From NCBI GenBank assembly GCA_017454745.1, contig JAFTCL010000018.1, forward strand, positions 34,666-98,665: a DNA stretch of 64,000 nucleotides. Direction: 5' to 3'. The notes below the pieces were generated by a model. It was given only the letters and a program-made list of their open reading frames with translations. It had not been told where the DNA came from and did not search any database. The stretch is from Kiritimatiellia bacterium. GTDB taxonomy: Bacteria; Verrucomicrobiota; Kiritimatiellia; RFP12; UBA1067. Position 1 is the stretch's first letter, and each line of letters starts with the position of its first letter. The position numbers and the translations under genes were made by a program. Below are positions 56,013 through 63,170 of this stretch, piece after piece.

Positions 56013-56399
56013 ATGGCTGACGGGCAGAATATGGATACGGAAGCGTATTTAGCGCGCATCCGCAGGACGATTGCGGAGTCGGAGCGTCTTGTCGAGTCCG
56101 CCCGGCTGCGCATCGCCGAAACCGACCGGATGCTTGAGCAGCAGGGTCTGACTCGCGAGCAGGTGATGAATTTCCGCTTCTCGCCCGAGCAGCGCGAGGC
56201 GGTTAACCGCGAACTGGCCCGTCAGGGAATGGAGCCGCTGGAGGAGGAATCGTTAAAGGTCGAAGGTCAGCTGGGGTATTCAGGAGACCCTGGACGGGCA
56301 GACCTTGGACCTTTGACGAGTTCGGCGAGTTCGCCTGACGGTGAACTGGCCGAACGCCAGAGAAAATTCGGCATGATGATGAAACCTTTTCAGATTTGA
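56013..56399 (+). CDS. Small helical protein, possibly part of the T3SS locus; 3' end built from a repeat
   Basis: 128 residues from ATG 56013 (AAAGGAG upstream). Residues 1-85 are charged and helical (ESERLVESARLRIAETDRML), compatible with a small secretion accessory or chaperone, but no family is recognised. Residues about 82-102 are encoded by an AAGGTC-type inverted repeat element (56255-56317) also found in spacers of the T3SS genes, so the C-terminus appears to include an in-frame insertion. The last codons contain the -35 and spacer of the promoter for the next gene. Confidence 0.6.
   Translation: MADGQNMDTEAYLARIRRTIAESERLVESARLRIAETDRMLEQQGLTREQVMNFRFSPEQREAVNRELARQGMEPLEEESLKVEGQLGYSGDPGRADLGPLTSSASSPDGELAERQRKFGMMMKPFQI
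56255..56317. repeat. AAGGTC-type inverted repeat R1, inside a coding sequence
   Basis: AAAGGTCGAAGGTC at 56255-56268 and GACCTTGGACCTTTGAC at 56301-56317 face each other around 32 bases. It keeps the reading frame of the 128-residue gene. Confidence 0.8.
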
Positions 56400-56407
56400 G
56401 GTGTATT
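56380..56407 (+). promoter_or_regulatory. T3SS-locus promoter-like element P1
   Basis: TGAAAC at 56380-56385, 16 bases, TGTATT at 56402-56407 within GTGTATTGAAGGC. It lies 23 bases before ATG 56431. Same layout as P2-P4. Confidence 0.75.
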
Positions 56408-56430
56408 GAAGGCGAAGGAGACAAACAACC

Positions 56431-57210
56431 ATGAGCATCGAACTTGATACATCCAGACTTTCTGCGTCGTTCCAGACGCAATCCCAGGACATCGCGTCCG
56501 GCGAAACCGCCGGAAAAGTGCTTTCGGCCCTCTTCGGCAAGGGTTCGTCGGTCACCGTCACGAGCGGCGCCAGAACCGACCTCGAAGCGCTTGTCGAAAA
56601 ACTGCGGAACGAAAACGAGCGGGCGAAATTCTCCGTCCTGCTGACCTCCCTCGCCGCCATCGGACAGTCGCTGACGGACACGCAGAAGCGTACGCTGGAA
56701 CAAGGTCTCGCCCTTTCCGAGAAGCTGGAGGCGCTCACCCAGAGCCTCGAAGGCTACGCGGAAAGCCTGGCGAAGGACAAGGCCGAGGCCATCCTCCTTC
56801 AGGCGAAGATCGATTCGCTGCAGAAGCAGATCGACCAGGCCGTGCAGGACGGCAAGGACCACAACGAGCTTGTCGCCGAACAGAAGCGCGTCCGCGCGGA
56901 GCTGGAGGCGAAGGAGCAGGCGGTTGCCGACACCCAGGGCAAGATCGAGACGGCGAAGAACGAAATCGCGTCCGCGAAGAGCCAGATTTCGGTTCTCATA
57001 AGTTCCCTTGGCGAAAACACGGTCAAGACGATCGCGAACGAGCTTGCGACGCTCTCGGACCCCGAAAAGGCCTTACGCCCCGCCGAGGCGGAGAAAGAGG
57101 CCCAGAAGGACGCCGAGACAGACCCCTTCGCGGCGATACGCGACTCGCTCGGCAGAATCGAGCGCGACATCCGGGAAACCATCGAAGAAAACCGGGTGGA
57201 GACCGTTTAG
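56431..57210 (+). CDS. Coiled-coil protein at the LcrV/tip position of the translocon locus
   Basis: 259 residues; ATG with AAGGAG upstream and promoter P1 23 bases before it. No signal peptide. Residues about 50-200 are long coiled coils rich in Lys, Glu and Gln (SLQKQIDQAVQDGKDHNEL, KEQAVADTQGKIETAKNEI). The C-terminus is charged. No sequence family recognised. It stands immediately before the LcrH-type chaperone, the place of the tip protein LcrV in Yersinia, so it may be the needle-tip or a translocator partner; this rests on position and coil content only. Confidence 0.6.
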   Translation: MSIELDTSRLSASFQTQSQDIASGETAGKVLSALFGKGSSVTVTSGARTDLEALVEKLRNENERAKFSVLLTSLAAIGQSLTDTQKRTLEQGLALSEKLEALTQSLEGYAESLAKDKAEAILLQAKIDSLQKQIDQAVQDGKDHNELVAEQKRVRAELEAKEQAVADTQGKIETAKNEIASAKSQISVLISSLGENTVKTIANELATLSDPEKALRPAEAEKEAQKDAETDPFAAIRDSLGRIERDIRETIEENRVETV

Positions 57211-57211
57211 A

Positions 57212-57247
57212 AACCTAAAAACCTAAAATCCTAGAAACCTATCGAAA
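57212..57247. repeat. AAACCTA-type heptad spacer S1
   Basis: Degenerate repeats of AAACCTA and AAATCCTAG fill the gap between the coiled-coil gene and the chaperone gene. Similar spacers occur at 60886-60913 and 62160-62195. Confidence 0.75.
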
Positions 57248-57265
57248 CCAACAGAGGAGAAAACC

Positions 57266-57736
57266 ATGGACAAGATCACCGAGAACAAAATCGCCGAGGC
57301 GGCAAAAGCGTTTGCCAATGGCGCGACTTTGAAAGAGGTCCAAGGCGTCACGAACGACGAGCTTGAGGCAGTCTATTCGCTCGGCTTCGGCTACTACCGC
57401 ACGGGCAGGTTCGACGACGCGCAGAAGCTTTTCGAGTTCCTGGTGCTGTTCGATCACCTGAACGCGAAATACTGGTTTGCGCTTGGAGCCGTGCAGCAGG
57501 CTCAGAAAAATCACCAAAAGGCCATTGCCTCCTACGGCTATTCGTCGTTCCTTGATCTGGAGAACCCCAAACCGCAGTTCCACGCGGCGGAGTGCTACCT
57601 CGCTCTCGGTGACAAAGAAAACGCGCTGAGCGCGCTTGAGGCGCTTGACGTGTACTGTCCGAAAAACACCGAGCTGGGGCGCACGTACCGCGCCAAGGCG
57701 GACGCGCTCCGCAAAATCATTGGCGAAAAACCGTAG
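57266..57736 (+). CDS. Type III secretion class II chaperone, LcrH/SycD family
   Basis: 156 residues; ATG with GAGGAG about 7 bases upstream. Three TPR motifs are clear. The family hallmarks are YSLGFGYYRTGRFDDAQKLF (residues about 37-56), FALGAVQQAQKNHQKAIASY and FHAAECYLALGDKENAL. These match the LcrH/SycD/IpgC/CesD chaperones almost block by block, including length. Such proteins bind the two translocators (SctE and SctB) in the cytoplasm and keep them apart before secretion. Its place directly upstream of both candidate translocators is the usual one. Confidence 0.93.
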   Translation: MDKITENKIAEAAKAFANGATLKEVQGVTNDELEAVYSLGFGYYRTGRFDDAQKLFEFLVLFDHLNAKYWFALGAVQQAQKNHQKAIASYGYSSFLDLENPKPQFHAAECYLALGDKENALSALEALDVYCPKNTELGRTYRAKADALRKIIGEKP

Positions 57737-57782
57737 AAGGTTGAGGATTGAGAGAGAAAATCGTTGAAAGTTGAACGTTTGA

Positions 57783-57816
57783 TGTAACTTCCAAAGGGTA
57801 TCCGTGTAATAAAGAC
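57783..57816 (+). promoter_or_regulatory. T3SS-locus promoter-like element P2
   Basis: TGTAAC at 57783-57788, 16 bases, TGTAAT at 57805-57810 within GTGTAATAAAGAC. It lies 36 bases before ATG 57847. Flanked by a short inverted repeat, TTGAACGTTT and AAACGTTCAA. Confidence 0.8.
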
Positions 57817-57846
57817 GGAAACGTTCAACGAGAAAGGAACAAGACA

Positions 57847-58923
57847 ATGCCAGACATTTCAGCAATCACACCGAAGATCCCGAACACGATCGACCAGACC
57901 GCCAACCTCGGTAAGGGCCTTGGGCTTTCCGAGAAAACCACGCAGATCGTCAAGGATGTGGCGGCGCTTTTGGGCGGCCGTAACGTGAGCGTCGATACCA
58001 ACGCCCGCGTCGATTCTACGGAGACCGGCAGACCGACGGGCGCGACGGGCATCCCCGCGCTCGACGACCCCGCCGACATCAAGCAGATCGAGCAGAACCT
58101 CGAAAAATTGCTCTCCTACCTCCAGATGGACAACGAGGAACGGCAGACCGAGATGGCCAAAGACCGCATCAACATTCAGAAGGACACGCTTGACGCGGAG
58201 CGCAAGACGCGCTCCGAGAAGATCGAGAAGTCGCTGAAGGACATGGACAAGGCGGCGGAGTCGCGCAAGGCGAGCAAGATCTTCGGCTGGCTGATGACGG
58301 CGCTCGCGGTCGTCGCGGCGGTCGTGGCGTGCGTTGCGACGGGCGGCCTCGCGATCGGCCCCGTGATCGGCGCCGGCATCGCGGTTGCCTGCTCGGTGTT
58401 GAACGAGACGGGCGTGATGGACAAGATCGTGGAGAAGCTGGCGAGCGGGCTTGAAAGCCTGGGGCTCAGCAAGCAGGCGGCGCAGATCGTCGCGCAGGTC
58501 CTCATCACCGTCGCGATCATGGCGGCGTCGCTCGGCGCCGGCCTCGCGGGCGGCGGCGCGGCGGCGGTCTCGAACGCGGCCAAGGGCATCGCGGATGCCG
58601 CGAAAGGGGCAACGGTCGCCATCGAGACGATGGAGAAGATTCGCGCGGCGGTCGCGCTCTCCACGCTGCTCGTCGGCATCGGCTCCACGGTCGCCGGCGG
58701 TGTGAGCGCCTACCAGGGCTACAAGGCCGGGCTGTCGCAGGCCGACGTCTCGGAGACGGAGAAGGTCATCACCGCGCTCAAGCAGCGCCTCGACGAGTGC
58801 GAGGAGGAGCTCGAGCAGATTCTCCAGCAGCTCCAAAACGCCGTCGCGCAGGTCGCGGAGCTCCTTTCGTCCGCCACGGACACGTCGGACGAGATTGCGC
58901 ATAACATCGGTGCAATGGCGTAG
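57847..58923 (+). CDS. sctE: T3SS major translocator, SctE (YopB/SipB/SseC-like)
   Basis: 358 residues; ribosome site AAAGGAA before ATG. Residues about 1-80 are a disordered secretion/chaperone-binding N-terminus. Residues 78-140 are a coiled coil. Two long hydrophobic regions follow: residues about 142-175 (IFGWLMTALAVVAAVVACVA, then glycines) and residues about 215-245 (QVLITVAIMAASLGAGLAGG). The C-terminus (residues about 305-345) is a coiled coil with EECLQQ-like heptads. This is the plan of YopB, SipB/IpaB and CopB, the pore-forming translocators placed in the host membrane. It is shorter than YopB. It lies next to the LcrH-type chaperone and has its own promoter element P2. Confidence 0.88.
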   Translation: MPDISAITPKIPNTIDQTANLGKGLGLSEKTTQIVKDVAALLGGRNVSVDTNARVDSTETGRPTGATGIPALDDPADIKQIEQNLEKLLSYLQMDNEERQTEMAKDRINIQKDTLDAERKTRSEKIEKSLKDMDKAAESRKASKIFGWLMTALAVVAAVVACVATGGLAIGPVIGAGIAVACSVLNETGVMDKIVEKLASGLESLGLSKQAAQIVAQVLITVAIMAASLGAGLAGGGAAAVSNAAKGIADAAKGATVAIETMEKIRAAVALSTLLVGIGSTVAGGVSAYQGYKAGLSQADVSETEKVITALKQRLDECEEELEQILQQLQNAVAQVAELLSSATDTSDEIAHNIGAMA

Positions 58924-58930
58924 GGAATCG

Positions 58931-59040
58931 TCGAAGGTCTGAAGGTCAAAGGTCAGAGGTCGAATTGGAGTGTAACATCTGGCAGTCGATTGTGTAATCA
59001 AGACATGAACGGTTCAACGGTTTAACCTTCGACCTTAGAC
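58931..59040. repeat. AAGGTC-type inverted repeat R2 with P3 in its loop
   Basis: Left arm 58931-58964 (TCGAAGGTCTGAAGGTCAAA and onward) and right arm 59021-59040 (TTTAACCTTCGACCTTAGAC). The loop contains promoter element P3. Confidence 0.75.
58971..59004 (+). promoter_or_regulatory. T3SS-locus promoter-like element P3
   Basis: TGTAAC at 58971-58976, 16 bases, TGTAAT at 58993-58998 within GTGTAATCAAGAC. It lies 66 bases before ATG 59065. Confidence 0.8.
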
Positions 59041-59064
59041 GACAAACTAGAAAGGAATTTGAAA

Positions 59065-60885
59065 ATGAGCATCCAAGTCAATGCTAACGCGAATGCGGTG
59101 AACTGGGAGTCGCTGCTGGGCAAGATCGGCGACGTGACGAAGGCTGAGGGCGCCGAAGGCGTCGCAGGCGCGACGAACGTCACGATCACCACGAATGTCA
59201 ACGGCGTGGAGACGCCGGTGACGATCCGCATCCCGGACGACCTGGAGATTCCGGCCGAAGTGGATCAGACGGCGATAGACTCGCTTTGCGAAAAACTTTC
59301 CGCGGATACGGGTCTCAACCTCTCCAAGGAGCAGATCCAGCAGTTCCACGACTCGCTTTCCGCCGCGCTGAACGAGACGCTTTCCGCCGCAGCCGGGACA
59401 AAGTCCCTCAAGGGCGCGATGTTCGACCTCTACCAGATGATGGCGCTGCTTGTGGAGGTGGCGCAGAAACAGCGCGACGCCTCGCGCGAGATGCGCCTCG
59501 CGGAGAACCTGTCGATCCAGAAGAGCATCCTCAACCAGGCCGAGGCGCAGCGCGAGGCCGCCATGACGGGTATGATAGCGGGCGCGATTTGCTGCGCGCT
59601 TCAGGTTGCCGCGACAGGCTTCTCGCTCTACCAACAGGCCAAGGCGTTCAACTCCCAGCTCGGGACGGACAAGACGGCGGGCCTCGACGTCGCACGCCAG
59701 AACGTGGACATGATCAAGGCCGCCAACACTCAGGACAACGCGCAGGCCCAGCTCGCCAAGGTGAAGGCGGAGGTCGGCGGCAAACTCTCGTCGGACGGAC
59801 ATTCCCGCATCTCCTCGAAGGTGGAGGGGAGCTTCGGCAACCAGCAGTTCAACGAGGCGTCCGCGAACTTCGAGGGGGCGAAGGGTGCCTACCAGTCGAA
59901 GACGGTTCTCTCGCAGAAGATGCAGGCGCTGGGGTCCGACGCCAACATCGACACGGTGACGTCCGACATGGTCGCCCCGTTCGAGGCTCCGGAAGTCGCC
60001 GGCATCAAGACCGCCGTCGCGAAGCTCGATGCCTACAAGGCTGAGATCGCGAAGCTGGAACCCGTCAAAAATCTTTCCGAGGCCGACAGGGCGTTCTTCA
60101 TGGACAAGGCCTCCCAGCCGTTCGAGTCGCTGAGCATGGGTGACAGGGCCAAGCTGATGGGGCTCAGGATGACGCACGCCGGACTGGGGAACGTCAATCT
60201 CGAGCCCATGGCGCAGCTCAAGGCGGACGTCAAGACCGCCTTCGACGCGGCGAACGCGGACATCAAGGCGCAGCTCGCCCCGAACGGGAAGCTAAGCGTC
60301 GACGTCGAGATGGCGAAGGAGAATTTCCGCGCCCAGACGAAGCTGGAGGTCCAGAAGTTCGAGGACGCATACGACGCGGAGCTGAAGAACTACAACGAGG
60401 TGTCGAAGAGCGGGACGAAGGCCGAGATCGCGGCCGCCGAGACGAAACTCCAGACGGCGGCGGACGAGCTCAAGTACGCCCGCGCGTACGGCAACGCGAA
60501 GCTCATGACCCCCGACGCAACCGACTCCAGGGCGCACCTTGCGGATGTCGAGGACGCTCGCATGAAGTACCAGTCCGCCCAACAGTCGCGCGCCAACAGT
60601 GTGGACTACATCAAGGCGAGCAACACGATCAACAACGCGCAGGCCACGAACAACCTGATCGCCGCGATCGGCGGCTTCGCGCAGGGCTTCATCCAGAACA
60701 TCACGCAGTACCAGCAGGCCGAGGCTACCAAGATGGGCGCCGAGCAGAAGAAGTCCGAGGAGGAACTCGACCAGACCCGCGACCTCTTCAACCAGGCCGA
60801 GGAGCTCGTTAACAGCGTCGTGCAGCTGATGCAGGCCGTCAGGGCTGCGGAAACGCAGTCGATGCGCGATGCGATCCAGGCGTAG
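59065..60885 (+). CDS. Candidate minor translocator SctB (IpaC/SipC/YopD-like)
   Basis: 606 residues from ATG 59065 with AAAGGAA upstream. Residues about 110-160 are helical (QMMALLVEVAQKQRDASREM), followed by one hydrophobic segment at about residues 170-192 (MTGMIAGAICCALQVAATGF). A long helical, Gln/Lys-rich middle and a C-terminal region with NNLIAAIGGFAQGFIQNI and DQTRDLFNQAEELVNSVVQL complete it. One hydrophobic segment flanked by coils is the IpaC/SipC/YopD plan, and the order after SctE fits. It is longer than SipC or YopD, mainly in the middle. The call rests on plan and position; primary similarity is limited. Confidence 0.72.
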   Translation: MSIQVNANANAVNWESLLGKIGDVTKAEGAEGVAGATNVTITTNVNGVETPVTIRIPDDLEIPAEVDQTAIDSLCEKLSADTGLNLSKEQIQQFHDSLSAALNETLSAAAGTKSLKGAMFDLYQMMALLVEVAQKQRDASREMRLAENLSIQKSILNQAEAQREAAMTGMIAGAICCALQVAATGFSLYQQAKAFNSQLGTDKTAGLDVARQNVDMIKAANTQDNAQAQLAKVKAEVGGKLSSDGHSRISSKVEGSFGNQQFNEASANFEGAKGAYQSKTVLSQKMQALGSDANIDTVTSDMVAPFEAPEVAGIKTAVAKLDAYKAEIAKLEPVKNLSEADRAFFMDKASQPFESLSMGDRAKLMGLRMTHAGLGNVNLEPMAQLKADVKTAFDAANADIKAQLAPNGKLSVDVEMAKENFRAQTKLEVQKFEDAYDAELKNYNEVSKSGTKAEIAAAETKLQTAADELKYARAYGNAKLMTPDATDSRAHLADVEDARMKYQSAQQSRANSVDYIKASNTINNAQATNNLIAAIGGFAQGFIQNITQYQQAEATKMGAEQKKSEEELDQTRDLFNQAEELVNSVVQLMQAVRAAETQSMRDAIQA

Positions 60886-60913
60886 AAATCTAGAATCCTA
60901 GAAGCCTAGAAAG
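60886..60913. repeat. AAACCTA-type heptad spacer S2
   Basis: Repeats of AAATCTAG, AATCCTAG, AAGCCTAG fill the 36-base gap before the first small paralog. Confidence 0.75.
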
Positions 60914-60921
60914 GAGCGCAA

Positions 60922-61482
60922 ATGGCGAACTTGATCGAAGCGACGAAAATAGAAGGAGCGAGCGTTTACGGTGTGGCCCAGGTGGGCTACACCGTTGACG
61001 GCGTTCCTGGCAAGGACTACGCGGCGGCCCTGACGGCGGCGGCGTTCAAGGAGACGACCGCCATCGAGACGGCGGTTGCCGGTTACGCGGAGGTCGTCCG
61101 CCAAAGGATCCGAAAGCTCGACGATCTCGGCGGCATCATGTCCGCTCTCAACTACGCCGTCGCCAATCTGAAGGTAAAGGACACCGAATCGAGCGATTCG
61201 GCCTGGGTCCCCAACAGCGCTTGGGTGAACTCGACGGCGAAGAAATACGGCATCACGCTCGTGTTCAAGGAAAACAGTGCGGACATGACGCGCGCGAACC
61301 TCTACAAGGGGCAGAACGAGGTGCAGTACGCGACGGACCGTGAGGACAACGATTTGAAGCAGGACACGGTCTCGCTGAACTCGTACATATCGAAGCGCGA
61401 CAACGCCTTCTCGGCGGCGTCGAAGCTTGTCAAGAAGGCGAACAACGCGGCAAGCAACACGATAGGGAACATCGGAGGGTGA
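60922..61482 (+). CDS. Small helical T3SS-associated protein 1 (filament/tip-like)
   Basis: 186 residues; AAGGAGC before ATG. N-terminus polar, then helices with RIRKLDDLGGIMSALNYAV near residues 53-71, a polar middle, and a C-terminal helix SLNSYISKRDNAFSAASKL. The C-terminal pattern (leucine, then RD, then aromatic-S-x-AS) is shared by the next three small genes. Size, lack of signal peptide and helical ends resemble EspA/SseB-type filament subunits or tip proteins. Closest to paralog 2 through the K-LD-LG-block. Distance to SctB candidate only 36 bases, so co-transcribed. Confidence 0.65.
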   Translation: MANLIEATKIEGASVYGVAQVGYTVDGVPGKDYAAALTAAAFKETTAIETAVAGYAEVVRQRIRKLDDLGGIMSALNYAVANLKVKDTESSDSAWVPNSAWVNSTAKKYGITLVFKENSADMTRANLYKGQNEVQYATDREDNDLKQDTVSLNSYISKRDNAFSAASKLVKKANNAASNTIGNIGG

Positions 61483-61495
61483 CAACAATGAATCA

Positions 61496-61555
61496 TCGAA
61501 GGTCAAAGGTCTTAAGGTCAAAAGTCGTTGGACTTCCGACCTTCGACCTTTGACG
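61496..61555. repeat. AAGGTC-type hairpin R3, empty form
   Basis: Left arm 61496-61526 and right arm 61531-61555 (GACTTCCGACCTTCGACCTT and onward) pair around the 4-base loop GTTG. Right after it comes the leader GACTGAAAGGAGTTTT shared with the spacer at 63148-63170. Confidence 0.85.
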
Positions 61556-61583
61556 AAAGATGAACGACTGAAAGGAGTTTTCC

Positions 61584-62162
61584 ATGGCTACAATCGAAAA
61601 ACAAACCGCAGTGGCGTTGAGCCAGAGCTGGGGCGTGAGCTTCAGCGACTACAAGGTGAACGGCACGCGGGTCGATTTCCAGGACCTGATGATAGCCATC
61701 AGCGAGAAGCGCGCCGTCACGGTCGAGGGCGAAGTGACGCCGCTCACGACGCGCATCAAGACCCGCAACACCGAACTCGACAAGCTCGGCTCGCTTCTGG
61801 CGATTTTCACCAAGGCGCAGGCGAATTTCGCCAGCGACGCCAAGGGCAGCGACACCACGGCGGTCTCGGGCATCACGTCCGACCAGTGGGCGCTGCTGCG
61901 CGAGGCGTACATCAAGCGCGGCGGCGACGATCCCGGCGCCACCTGGCGCCCTACCTGGGCCAACGACAATTGGTCAAAGTCCAGCATCGAGGGCCTGATA
62001 CAGGCGCTCAAGTCGATGATCGACACGCGCAACAACCAGGCGCAGACGGACATGACGCGCCTTCAGTCGCTTGTGGATCGCCGCGACGAATCGTATTCGA
62101 CCGCCTCGAACCTGATGAGCGCCGTCAGCGACACCCGCAGCAACCTGATAAGGAATCTCTAG
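61584..62162 (+). CDS. Small helical T3SS-associated protein 2 (filament/tip-like)
   Basis: 192 residues; ribosome site AAAGGAG 7-8 bases before ATG. Helical block NTELDKLGSLLAIFTKAQAN near residues 57-76 aligns with KLDDLGGIMSAL of paralog 1. The middle is polar and Trp-rich (ATWRPTWANDNWSKSS). The C-terminal helix TDMTRLQSLVDRRDESYSTA carries the shared motif. No TM helix or signal peptide. Its length equals that of EspA, but that is not evidence of homology. Preceded by hairpin R3. Confidence 0.65.
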   Translation: MATIEKQTAVALSQSWGVSFSDYKVNGTRVDFQDLMIAISEKRAVTVEGEVTPLTTRIKTRNTELDKLGSLLAIFTKAQANFASDAKGSDTTAVSGITSDQWALLREAYIKRGGDDPGATWRPTWANDNWSKSSIEGLIQALKSMIDTRNNQAQTDMTRLQSLVDRRDESYSTASNLMSAVSDTRSNLIRNL

Positions 62163-62195
62163 AAGCTTAGAGGCCTAGAAACCCAGAAACCGAGA
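62160..62195. repeat. AAACCTA-type heptad spacer S3
   Basis: AAGCTTAG, AGGCCTAG, AAACCCAG, AAACCGAG in a row between paralogs 2 and 3; the first bases overlap the stop codon of paralog 2. Confidence 0.75.
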
Positions 62196-62205
62196 AAAGA
62201 AAGCC

Positions 62206-62712
62206 ATGATTGAAATCGAACAGATAGCGACAAACCGGTACGCGCCGAGCGGCGCGGAGGCCATATCGCTTTACACGAACGGCGCGGCATCCGGGCTGAC
62301 ACTCGGGCAGCTCGTCATCTCGGTGTGCCTCCATTCCGCCGCCGCCTGCGAGGCGCAGAGCGTCGTCAAGATGAACACGATGACATCCGGCTCCGTGCAG
62401 CTCGAAGAGGCGTCGAAGTGGATGGAGAAGATCGCCGCCGGGACGGCGGACTGGTCCGCCGCGAAGTCGTATCTCACGGGAACGCTGGGCATTTCGGAGT
62501 CCACCCTGCCGGACGCGATCGACACCTACGCGAAGCGCATGGCGGCGGTCACGGCGCTGAAGGAGAAGGTGGACGCGCTCGCACAGCAGCAGCAGCGCGA
62601 CATGATCGACCTGCAGACGCTCGTCAACCGCCGCGACGTGGCGTATTCCACCTCGTCCAATGTCATACGCTCGCTCGGCACCTCGCAGGGGGCCGACGCC
62701 GCGAATTTTTAG
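62206..62712 (+). CDS. Small helical T3SS-associated protein 3 (filament/tip-like)
   Basis: 168 residues. N-terminal beta-like stretch (RYAPSGAEAISLYTNGA), then a helix with TLGQLVISVCLHSAAACEAQ (residues about 26-45) that matches SIGQLVMAICLQRAAELETS of paralog 4. The C-terminal helix RDMIDLQTLVNRRDVAYSTS carries the shared motif. Its stop codon TAG is formed by the first bases of the AAGGTC left arm (R4), so the repeat insertion seems to have set its 3' end. The ribosome site is weak (GAAAAGAAAG). Confidence 0.65.
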   Translation: MIEIEQIATNRYAPSGAEAISLYTNGAASGLTLGQLVISVCLHSAAACEAQSVVKMNTMTSGSVQLEEASKWMEKIAAGTADWSAAKSYLTGTLGISESTLPDAIDTYAKRMAAVTALKEKVDALAQQQQRDMIDLQTLVNRRDVAYSTSSNVIRSLGTSQGADAANF

Positions 62713-63146
62713 GTCAAAGGTCAAAGGTCGAAGGTCAAAGGTTATGGCAAAGGCAAATAGATTTGAAGATCTTGATGCGTGGAAACTCGCAAGGGTTCTC
62801 ACGACAAAGATATATGGTCTCACCAAGGCCGGGGAGTTCTCCCGCGACTATGGGCAGCGAGACCAGATTTGCCGTGCGGCGGTTTCGATTGTTTCAAACA
62901 TCGCAGAAGGCTTTGAGCGAAAATTCGACAAGTCACTACAACAGTTTTTGACCATAGCCAAGGGTTCGGCCGGCGAAGTTCGGGCGCAACCCTATGTGGC
63001 GCTCGATCTGGGCTATATTTCCCAAGGACAGTTTGACGACGCTTGCCAAGACGTGTCACGGATCAGCAAGATGCTCTCAGGTTTCATCTCGTATCTTGGC
63101 AAGGCCGCACCTTTCGACCTTTGACTTTTGACCTTCCACCTTTAAC
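62711..63146. mobile_element. AAGGTC-type hairpin R4 carrying a four-helix-bundle gene in its loop
   Basis: Left arm about 62711-62742, AAGGTCA heptads in tandem; right arm about 63111-63146 (CCTTTCGACCTTTGACTTTT and onward). The reverse complement of the right arm matches the left arm over about 25 bases with few differences. The enclosed gene starts 2 bases after the left arm, and its stop lies in the right arm. The spacer at 61496-61580 has the same hairpin and leader but no gene, so R4 looks like the filled form. Confidence 0.7.
62744..63124 (+). CDS. Four-helix-bundle protein (S23 / 23S rRNA intervening-sequence protein family)
   Basis: 126 residues from ATG 62744; the AAAGG of the left repeat arm acts as ribosome site. 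Family hallmarks are FEDLDAWKLARVLTTKIYGL, the RDQICRAAVSIVSNIAEGFE block near residues 41-60, and a C-terminal GFISYLGK. It belongs to the four-helix-bundle family first known from intervening sequences in 23S rRNA genes, related to Avd of diversity-generating retroelements. Its function is unknown. Here it interrupts a T3SS operon between paralogs 3 and 4 and is not linked to rRNA. Lower GC than its neighbours. Confidence 0.9.
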   Translation: MAKANRFEDLDAWKLARVLTTKIYGLTKAGEFSRDYGQRDQICRAAVSIVSNIAEGFERKFDKSLQQFLTIAKGSAGEVRAQPYVALDLGYISQGQFDDACQDVSRISKMLSGFISYLGKAAPFDL

Positions 63147-63170
63147 GGAAAACGACTGAAAGGAGTTTTT

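Noticed and set aside
62744..63124. Intervening sequence in a 23S rRNA gene
   Set aside because: The family fits, but the flanks are protein genes and no rRNA sequence is seen on either side.
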